A DNA stretch of 19,793 nucleotides. It comes from Nitrospirota bacterium. Its GTDB lineage: Bacteria > Nitrospirota > Thermodesulfovibrionia > Thermodesulfovibrionales > JdFR-88. Numbering within the stretch: position 1 is the first letter of the stretch; each line of letters starts with the position of its first letter. The stretch is from contig JAKAEG010000013.1 of NCBI GenBank assembly GCA_021819985.1, positions 1 through 19,793 on the forward strand, in the 5' to 3' direction. Below the pieces are notes generated by a model. That model was not told the origin of the DNA, did no database searches, and saw only the letters and a program-made list of their open reading frames with translations. The translations under genes and the position numbers were made by a program. Shown in pieces: positions 14,111 through 19,793 of this stretch.

Positions 14111-14518
14111 ATGAAAAAAGGTTTTACAGGGTTCCTGAATGAATTCATGGGCGGTCATGAGAGCCTTCTTGCCGCGAATTCAGGGCACGCTTTGATGGTT
14201 ATGAGTTTTCCAGGCGCTTTTTGTGCGGCAGAAAAAGAAAGCGAGCCTGCTCCGGTATGCGCTTGCCCTAAATGCGGTTCGGAAGCCATTTACAGATATG
14301 GCAGGGCCTGGACAGGCAAGCAGCGTTTTCTTTGTTTAATATGCGGCAGGCAGTTCACGGGACACCACAGTATCCCGGCGCAAAGACCCGGTTGTCCCAA
14401 ATGCGGCTCGGAAATGCACGTATACAAGAAAGAAAAAAAATGTGTCCGCTTCCGCTGCGCCTCGTATCCTGAGTGCAAAACATTTGTAAAAATAAATATA
14501 GAAGATGAGGAAAAATGA
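14111..14518 (+). CDS. Double zinc-ribbon protein, function unknown
   Basis: This 135-residue protein has two different zinc ribbons. The first, at about 64-95 (CPKCGSEAIYRYGR, KQRFLCLICGRQF), is like the N-terminal zinc ribbon of IS1-type InsA and transposase-like proteins. The second, at about 103-135 (CPKCGSEMHVYKK, FRCASYPECKTFV), is like the C4 zinc fingers at the C-terminus of type IA topoisomerases. No catalytic domain is present, so nucleic-acid or protein binding is the only supported guess. I chose ATG 14111. A TTG at 14069 in frame adds 14 residues but overlaps the Pho-box-like sites. It is followed one base later by the HMA2 gene (TGAAATG), so the two are translationally coupled. 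Confidence 0.75.
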   Translation: MKKGFTGFLNEFMGGHESLLAANSGHALMVMSFPGAFCAAEKESEPAPVCACPKCGSEAIYRYGRAWTGKQRFLCLICGRQFTGHHSIPAQRPGCPKCGSEMHVYKKEKKCVRFRCASYPECKTFVKINIEDEEK

Positions 14519-14519
14519 A

Positions 14520-14891
14520 ATGAGCTATTACATCCACTCAGTTCCTGGCAGACTCAGGGTCAAAAGTCCTCTCGTCAAAAACAATCAGATAGCGGCGGTG
14601 GAAGTTGAAAAGCTTCTCAATTCTTTATACGGGGTCAATTCGGTCCTGGCAAATGTAGTTACAGGAAGCATAACGGTCAACTACGACCAGAATGCGGTAA
14701 CTTCGGACTCCATTATCGACATACTGAAAAATACAGGATATTTCGAGCCCTCCAAGGCCATTTCGCACGATCAGTACATCAACAGGGCCGCTTCCAAAGC
14801 CGGTCAGGCGATAGGCAGATCCATAGCCGGGCTGGTCGTGGGGAAAGCTCTCGAAGGCTCCGCATTGTCTCTTTTAACATTTCTTATATAG
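14520..14891 (+). CDS. HMA2-type small protein with glycine-zipper tail
   Basis: This 123-residue protein begins MSYYIHSVPGRLRVKSPLVK, the hallmark of the HMA2 family. That family has a ferredoxin-like fold related to heavy-metal-associated domains, but the CxxC metal site is absent. The beta-alpha-beta elements run to about residue 75 (VLANVVTGSITVNYD, IIDILKNTGYF). The tail AGQAIGRSIAGLVVGKALEG is a glycine-zipper-like hydrophobic helix that could insert in a membrane or mediate assembly. A related HMA2-like domain forms the N-terminus of the P-type ATPase at 16459-19527, suggesting that both belong to one process. An ATG at 14505 would add five residues, but the family start and the coupling TGAAATG favour 14520. 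Confidence 0.82.
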   Translation: MSYYIHSVPGRLRVKSPLVKNNQIAAVEVEKLLNSLYGVNSVLANVVTGSITVNYDQNAVTSDSIIDILKNTGYFEPSKAISHDQYINRAASKAGQAIGRSIAGLVVGKALEGSALSLLTFLI

Positions 14892-14927
14892 CCAGAAAAC
14901 CTCGCCGCACTCCTCTTCTTCAGACTG

Positions 14928-14954
14928 GCCGGGGTCTTCCCCGGCTCTTTTTTT
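14928..14954 (+). terminator. Rho-independent terminator
   Basis: The perfect 7-bp GC stem GCCGGGG-TCTT-CCCCGGC is followed by TCTTTTTTT. It ends the zinc-ribbon/HMA2 unit 37 bp after its last stop codon. Confidence 0.9.
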
Positions 14955-14966
14955 GATTTTTGTCCC

Positions 14967-15000
14967 CCGTTCACAAATCAGAAATTGAACGGTGTTTTTT
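14967..15000 (+). terminator. Second, tandem terminator
   Basis: The stem CCGTTCA/TGAACGG (14967-14973 with 14986-14992, 12-nt loop) is followed by TG and six T. It backs up the first terminator and shields the convergent minus-strand operon that ends at 15004. Confidence 0.65.
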
Positions 15001-15003
15001 ATC

Positions 15004-15231
15004 TCATGAATGGCGGGTCCGACCCGCTGAAAAGACCCGCTTTATGCGGCGCGCAATCAGCACTGAAAGAAAATCTTTTATACGAGCGCTTTGTTTCAAC
15101 TCTTCGAGTTCTCTTTCGTACAATTCCTTTATCTCATTCTCAGTTACCCCGTAGTGCGTGGAAAGAAAACGTATGGTCCTTGCGTGAAGGCCCTCTTCTT
15201 CTTTGTTTTCATATAGTTTTGACGAGGCCAT
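15004..15231 (-). CDS. Small helical protein, DUF3562-like
   Basis: This 75-residue, charged, all-helical protein reads ARTIRFLSTHYGVTENEIKE, then LYERELEEL and ARIKDFLSVLIARRIKRVF. It resembles DUF3562-type small proteins, whose function is unknown; the match is from memory and tentative. It has no membrane segment or metal site. ATG 15231 is preceded by AAGGA about 8 bases upstream and lies 16 bp after the MetK-like stop, so it is the last gene of the ATPase operon. A GC-rich palindrome (GCGGGTCGGACCCGC) lies inside its last codons, but there is no T tract after it. Confidence 0.7.
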   Translation of the reverse strand: MASSKLYENKEEEGLHARTIRFLSTHYGVTENEIKELYERELEELKQSARIKDFLSVLIARRIKRVFSAGRTRHS

Positions 15232-15247
15232 CTCTTATCCTTATATC

Positions 15248-16462
15248 TTATGACCCGACCGCGTGATGCGGCAGGTATTGCCGCAGAATGGCCACCTTAT
15301 CCGTTACCTCCCAGGGGAGACCTATATCCATTCTTCCGACGTGACCATAGGCAGCCAACTTCCTGTAGAACCCCCCTTTCACCAGCGAAGGCAGGCGGCG
15401 CAGGCTGAATTGCCTGACAATAGCGGCTAGCCGGAAATCGAAATGCTCTCTTACCGCCGCCAATATCTCCTCATCAGGTATTTTCCCCGAGCCGAATGTC
15501 TCCACCTGAACGCTTACGGGATGTGAACGCCCTATTGAATAACTCAGCTGGATTTCGCATTCTCCGGCCAGACCGGCTGCTATGATGTTCTTTGCCGCAT
15601 ACCTTGCCGCGTATACGCCCACACGGTCCACCCTTAACGGGTCTTTTCCGGAAAGCGCCGCCCCGCTCTGCCTTGAATATTCCCCATAGGTGTCAACTCC
15701 GGCTTTCCTGCCGGTAAGCCCCGAATGGACCGACGGCCCCCCCGTGATGAACGGGCCCTGCGGATTTATGAAAATCGCGGTCTTGCGGTCTGGCTTTATG
15801 GTCTCTTCCTGAAAAACGGGTCCTATCACCGCCTCGATTATCCCGAAGGCGAATTTTTGAATGTCCTCGCCGGGCCGCTTCTGGCTTGCCAGCACCGTAA
15901 TGCTGTGTATCCTGTTCGGTTTAAAGTCCCTGTATTCGACCCCTACCTGCACCTTGCCGTCTGGAGCGAGGGCGGGTAGTATCTTCTGAAGCCTTGCAGA
16001 AGTCAGCCTCCTTGAGAGCCTGTGGGCAAGCCATATCGGCATCGGCATGAGAGCGGGGGTCTGGCCGCAGGCGAAGCCGAAGACCGTCGCCGCGTTTTCC
16101 GCCAGGATTTCATCAATATCTTCGTCCTTCAGCTTGTTTTCATCAAAGCGGTCCCGTGGACGGACGGGCATTTCCTGCAGGCTGGTAAGAATGCTGCAGG
16201 TCTTGCTGTTAAAGGATTCTTCCTCATAGCCTATCTGGCTTATTACATTCCTGGCCACAAGCGGGCAGTCAACTGACGCCGGAGAAGCAAAGCGCGCCGC
16301 TATGAAGACCACCGCTGTTGAAACGGCGCATTCCGCTATTATCCTGGAATACGGGTCTTGCTGGAGGTAATGGTCAACGATCGCGTCGCTTATCTGATCG
16401 CACAGCTTGTCGGGATGTCCTTCGGTAACAGATTCAGAGGTGAAGATAAAATCCTTTTTCAT
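15248..16462 (-). CDS. metK: Divergent S-adenosylmethionine synthetase-like protein (MetK-like)
   Basis: This 404-residue protein has the three-domain MetK fold end to end: FTSESVTEGHPDK, DISDAIVD-like first helix, MPIWLAHRL, APDGKVQVGV, INPQGPFITGGP, GLTGRK, SGKDPLRVDR and AAYGHVGR. Compared with E. coli MetK, the phosphate-binding H16, K170, R252, K253 and K273 remain. The methionine-pocket Glu of GGEITT is Arg (IAARFAS, R57), GDQGLMFGYA is ENAATVFGFA (Asp118 to Asn), GDCG before GLTGRK is VHSG (Asp238 to His), and HGGGAFSGKD is QSGAALSGKD. Activity is therefore doubtful or altered, and this is probably not the housekeeping enzyme. Its ATG overlaps the P-type ATPase stop (ATGA), so the two are made together. 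Confidence 0.88.
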   Translation of the reverse strand: MKKDFIFTSESVTEGHPDKLCDQISDAIVDHYLQQDPYSRIIAECAVSTAVVFIAARFASPASVDCPLVARNVISQIGYEEESFNSKTCSILTSLQEMPVRPRDRFDENKLKDEDIDEILAENAATVFGFACGQTPALMPMPIWLAHRLSRRLTSARLQKILPALAPDGKVQVGVEYRDFKPNRIHSITVLASQKRPGEDIQKFAFGIIEAVIGPVFQEETIKPDRKTAIFINPQGPFITGGPSVHSGLTGRKAGVDTYGEYSRQSGAALSGKDPLRVDRVGVYAARYAAKNIIAAGLAGECEIQLSYSIGRSHPVSVQVETFGSGKIPDEEILAAVREHFDFRLAAIVRQFSLRRLPSLVKGGFYRKLAAYGHVGRMDIGLPWEVTDKVAILRQYLPHHAVGS

Positions 16463-19400
16463 CTGGTTATTATCCCCCGGATTTTCTTTTCTTTGGTTGC
16501 CTCGTTTACGATCAGAGGCGCCACGGCCCCCATGCCGGCGACCCCGATGTCCAGCACACCCAGCGGGGCAAGCCCAAGCAGCCCCTTTGTACCGGGCATG
16601 AGCATTGCCATGAACTGCACCAGGAAGGACCCCGCCAATGCGGCCTGGAGATAACGGTTCGGCGGGAGTTTTTTTCTGCTTTCTCCGGAGAAGATGCCCG
16701 TCTTCCCGGAACGGCAGCTGATGGCATGCAGGAGCTGTCCTGTCGTAAGACTGGTGAAGGCCAGCGTGCTTGCGCGGGGACCGGCTCCGTACCTGATTAT
16801 TCCATATCCGTAAGCGGCCAGGCTGCCCGTCGACAGCGCCGCGGCTTCGAACGCGAGCCTTTTGAAATCGGAGCCCTTCAATATCTGCTCGTTCCTGTCC
16901 CGGGGCTGCTGGGTCAGGACGTCCGGTTCAGGAGGTTCAAGCGCTAGCGCCAGTCCGGGAAAGATATCCGAAATGAGATTTATCCACAGCAGCTGCATCG
17001 CACTCAGAGGCTGGCCCAGTCCGGCTGTTGTGGCCGCCAGCATTACCATTATTTCGCTTAAATTCGTTGCTATCAGGAAATGAACGGATTTCCTGATGTT
17101 ATTGTAAATGGTCCTGCCGCGACTTACCGCCACTACAAGCGTTTCCAGGTTATCGTCCTCAATAATAATGCCGGCTATCTCTCGGGCCACATCGGTCCCC
17201 GTGGCCCCCATGGCAACCCCGATATCGGCCGCCTTGAGGGCCGGGCCGTCGTTAATGCCGTCTCCCGTCATGGCAACGACCCGGCCCGCGGCCTGGAGGG
17301 CCTGAACTATCTGAAGTTTATGGGACGGGCTTACACGGGAGAATACATTCACTTTCTGGGCCAGTGCCCTCATTACTTCAGGATCCATATCCATAAGGTG
17401 GGTGGAGTCGAGTATCTCGATGCCTCCATTATTGCCGATGTTCAGTTCCTTGCCGATAGCGTAAGCCGTCGGGGTCTGGTCTCCGGTTATCATGACGGTG
17501 TCTATACCCGCCCCGTGCAAGACTTTTATAAGTTCCTTTGCGCCTTTCCTCACCGGGTCTGTCATCCCGATAATTCCCAGCCATACGAAACAGCAGCGTT
17601 CTTCTTTTTCCGTTTTATCCGATATCTTATAAGCGATGCCAAGAACCCGAAGGGCCTGGCCAGCCATACGTTCATTATCTGTGAGTATTTTTTCCCTGTC
17701 CTCATCCGTAAGCGGCTTTTTATTGCCACTCTCCTGCCTCCAGGCGCACATGGCAAGCACTTCCGCCGGGCTTCCTTTCATGGCAACCAGAGTTTTGCCG
17801 GGCTGGAAATCGTGGTAGGTGCACATGAAATTCCGGTTTTCCGAGCGGTGTTCGATATGCCTGAGCGGAAGCTTATGCCGGAGACCGGGCACGTCCACGC
17901 CGGCAGATATGGCCATTTGAACAATGGCGTTTTCGGTAGAAGTGCCGTTCAGGACATAATGGCCGCTTTCACCGGCCATCTCAGTCTCATTGCAAAGCAC
18001 ACCGATATGCACCAGCTTCAGCAGCCCTTCGTTCTCATACTGGTTTATCCGCCTGCCGTTTTCATAAAACAGTCCGTCCGAAACTGATAATTCCTGGCCG
18101 GGGATATGGGCGGTAACCACGGACATCGTGTTAATCGTGATCGTGCCCGTTTTGTCCAGGCATATGGTACGGATCGAGCCAAGCGTATCAATGGCCTCAA
18201 GCCGCCGCACAAGGATCCTGTGCTTCTTCATATCCCGGACGCCCAAGGCCAGGGTTGTAGTGGCGACTGTGGGCAAACCCTCAGGCACCGCGGCCACCGC
18301 AAGCGATATCGAGGTTTTGAGCATTTGCAGGAAACCGTAACCGCGGACCAATCCTATAAGGAAGACGAGCCCGCAAACCGCTCCGCTGACAAGAGCCAGC
18401 TGATTGCCCATCTTGTCAAGCTGGATTTCCATCGGGGTCTTTGGGGACGCGGTTTCGCCGATCATCTCCTGGATGCTTCCAAGCTCCGTAAACCTTGCGG
18501 TTGCGACCACCACGGCCATTGCCTGCCCGCCGGTCACAAGAGTCCCCATGTAGAGCATATTGTGCCTGTCGGCAAGGGGTATGCGTTTGCCGCCAAGGCG
18601 CGCAGGGTTTTTAACAGACGGCATGCTTTCGCCCGTGAGCGCAGACTCATCAACGCTCAGGTTGCCGGACGCTATCAGTCTACAGTCCGCGGGAACGTAG
18701 TAGCCGGGCCGGAAGGAGACGATATCGCCGGGAACTAGCTCCTCGGCTTTGACGCTCTTCAAAACCCCGTCCCGTAAGACGGCAGCGGAAGGCCTGACAA
18801 GCTTTTTTAATGAAAATATCGTCTTTTCCGACTGGCTTTCAGTCACGTAGCCGATGGTCGAGTTTATCCCGACGACACCCATGATGACAATTGCGTCCGC
18901 GAGCCCGCCGGTTAGAACAGATATCCCGGCCGCGACCCCAAGCATCAGGACCGGAAGTGATTTCAGTTGACCAAAGAAGATAGAGAGCCCCGAGCGCGGT
19001 ACGGATTCAGGCAGAAGGTTTGGGCCGTATTCCTTAAGACGCGCAAGGGCCGAATCGGAACTGAGCCCTTCCAGGACTGATGTATCCAGTGCCGTCAGCG
19101 CCTCGGAGAATTCCATTTGATGCCAGGGGATTTGCCTCTGGGGCCCGGCCCGCGTAACTAGTCTTCGGACCTTGCGCTTTGTGGAGATTAACTTATCCGG
19201 GGAACGAGGGACACTGGATGTTTTTCTTCGCTCCGGCCGGGCAGAGGGAACGTCAAAAGGGTACGAGCCGCCATTGAAGCCCTGGTATTCCGAGACGATC
19301 TCCTCAAGCAGGGCCGATATCGTGGCAGCGGTATTGCCGGAATTAAAAAATACGAGGATATTGGAGGTCAGCACGTTTGCAGTTACGCTGCTGACCTCAT

Positions 19401-19527
19401 TCCTGCCGGAGAGTTTCGTCTCGATAAATTTTCTCATGGACTCCGAGCGGTAGAGTCCTTTTATCCTGAACCTCGTCCGGCCTTTTAAAGCCGTATGGAC
19501 CGGCTCTATAAAGGTATAGGCGGGCAT
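16459..19527 (-). CDS. P2-type cation-transporting ATPase with N-terminal HMA2-like domain
   Basis: This 1022-residue ion pump is related to Ca2+/Mn2+-type P2 ATPases. Residues 1-85 form an HMA2-like domain (ALKGRTRFRIKGLYRS) without CxxC, followed by a basic linker. The cation-ATPase N domain is at about 135-180. The actuator TGES is at 298-301, M4 PEGLP at 415-419, phosphorylated D458 in DKTGT, and the hinge GDGIND at 755-760. Ion-site residues align with SERCA: E416 (E309), N822 and E825 in M5 (N768, E771), and N850, S853, D854 in M6 (N796, T799, D800). In M8 the SERCA Glu908 is Gln (TTGQLLHAI), as in plasma-membrane Ca2+ pumps. About ten membrane helices fit the length. The direction and ion are inferred. 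It is co-transcribed with the MetK-like gene. Confidence 0.93.
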   Translation of the reverse strand: MPAYTFIEPVHTALKGRTRFRIKGLYRSESMRKFIETKLSGRNEVSSVTANVLTSNILVFFNSGNTAATISALLEEIVSEYQGFNGGSYPFDVPSARPERRKTSSVPRSPDKLISTKRKVRRLVTRAGPQRQIPWHQMEFSEALTALDTSVLEGLSSDSALARLKEYGPNLLPESVPRSGLSIFFGQLKSLPVLMLGVAAGISVLTGGLADAIVIMGVVGINSTIGYVTESQSEKTIFSLKKLVRPSAAVLRDGVLKSVKAEELVPGDIVSFRPGYYVPADCRLIASGNLSVDESALTGESMPSVKNPARLGGKRIPLADRHNMLYMGTLVTGGQAMAVVVATARFTELGSIQEMIGETASPKTPMEIQLDKMGNQLALVSGAVCGLVFLIGLVRGYGFLQMLKTSISLAVAAVPEGLPTVATTTLALGVRDMKKHRILVRRLEAIDTLGSIRTICLDKTGTITINTMSVVTAHIPGQELSVSDGLFYENGRRINQYENEGLLKLVHIGVLCNETEMAGESGHYVLNGTSTENAIVQMAISAGVDVPGLRHKLPLRHIEHRSENRNFMCTYHDFQPGKTLVAMKGSPAEVLAMCAWRQESGNKKPLTDEDREKILTDNERMAGQALRVLGIAYKISDKTEKEERCCFVWLGIIGMTDPVRKGAKELIKVLHGAGIDTVMITGDQTPTAYAIGKELNIGNNGGIEILDSTHLMDMDPEVMRALAQKVNVFSRVSPSHKLQIVQALQAAGRVVAMTGDGINDGPALKAADIGVAMGATGTDVAREIAGIIIEDDNLETLVVAVSRGRTIYNNIRKSVHFLIATNLSEIMVMLAATTAGLGQPLSAMQLLWINLISDIFPGLALALEPPEPDVLTQQPRDRNEQILKGSDFKRLAFEAAALSTGSLAAYGYGIIRYGAGPRASTLAFTSLTTGQLLHAISCRSGKTGIFSGESRKKLPPNRYLQAALAGSFLVQFMAMLMPGTKGLLGLAPLGVLDIGVAGMGAVAPLIVNEATKEKKIRGIITR

Positions 19528-19571
19528 GCCTGTAGATCCCGGGCTCTTAATTTAAAATTTTTTCAAAAATT

Positions 19572-19793
19572 CTATTTTCTGGGACGTTTCCGCTCAGTGG
19601 CCCTGTGTTCCTCATGTTCAGCGGCCGTCTCCTCCTGACCGGCTGCCTCAGGCTTCTCCCTCTGAGTCTCCCTGGCCGGTCTTCCGGCTTCCGGCACGCG
19701 GGATTTCGCCGCACCCGGCAAGGCCGCGCCCAGCACCTCTTTTACTCCTCCCACAACGCCTACCAGGATGTCCTTCATGGCAGTTACGGCCGT
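19572..19793 (-). CDS. 22-residue-repeat protein paralogue, 5' end outside window
   Basis: The last 73 codons of a gene run off the right edge. It opens TAVTAMKDILVGVVGGVKEV and LGAALP, almost identical to the C-terminus of the repeat protein at 10374-10985. It then carries a tail of about 45 charged residues rich in Glu, Arg, Lys and Ala (ending ATERKRPRK) that the other copy lacks. The stop TAG at 19574-19572 is 44 bp before the P-type ATPase start, so it is probably the preceding gene of that operon. Function is unknown. The tail could bind nucleic acid or another charged surface. Confidence 0.85.
   Translation of the reverse strand, partial: TAVTAMKDILVGVVGGVKEVLGAALPGAAKSRVPEAGRPARETQREKPEAAGQEETAAEHEEHRATERKRPRK

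Noticed and set aside
17080..18087. 335-codon open frame on the plus strand
   Set aside because: It lies wholly antisense to the P-type ATPase, whose motifs fix the real frame. It resembles no protein and reflects the codon bias of the opposite strand.

Overview
The window reads as a piece of a Gram-negative bacterial chromosome. It carries an exopolysaccharide (EPS) operon of the exosortase A (XrtA/PEP-CTERM) type, an outer-membrane barrel and lipoproteins. Such clusters are known from Nitrospirota, Desulfobacterota and Proteobacteria. The taxon cannot be fixed from this sequence, and Nitrospirota or a deltaproteobacterial lineage is only my inference.

Positions 1-8039 (all minus strand) hold the EPS block. 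In transcription order it contains a beta-barrel outer-membrane protein, a polysaccharide export protein, a Wzz/GNVR chain-length determinant, a tyrosine autokinase, an ExeA-like AAA ATPase, a remnant of a polysaccharide deacetylase, a CelD/FemAB-like GNAT protein and a partial radical SAM enzyme. The four genes from export protein to ATPase are separated by only 8-11 bp. A promoter about 280 bp upstream gives them a long leader. The deacetylase gene normally found in such clusters survives here only as its first 21 codons.

Positions 8040-11337 form an accessory, partly eroded stretch. Two tandem FN3 lipoprotein genes on the plus strand share a gapless 230-bp duplication. Next to them is an internally deleted MgtA-type P-type ATPase pseudogene, then a gene for a protein made of 22-residue helical repeats, then the 3' remnant of a response-regulator receiver domain.

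Positions 11338-13898 (minus) hold a small multidrug-resistance type transporter, a PhoB-like response regulator and a secreted phospholipase C/acid phosphatase-family phosphoesterase. The phosphoesterase N-terminus appears to be out of frame by one base in a homopolymer. Pho-box-like heptads with an 11-bp period lie upstream of the neighbouring plus-strand genes, so a phosphate-response theme is plausible.

Positions 14111-14891 (plus) encode a double zinc-ribbon protein and a small HMA2-type protein with a glycine-zipper tail. They end in two tandem terminators. Positions 15004-19793 (minus) hold a compact operon: a second 22-mer-repeat protein (5' end outside the window), a 1022-residue P2-type ATPase with its own N-terminal HMA2-like domain, a divergent MetK-like protein missing several active-site residues (ATGA overlap with the ATPase), and a small DUF3562-like protein. 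The recurrence of HMA2 modules and of the repeat protein on both sides suggests that 10.4-19.8 kb is one functional neighbourhood. It may handle a cation at a membrane and is the best candidate here for an undescribed system.
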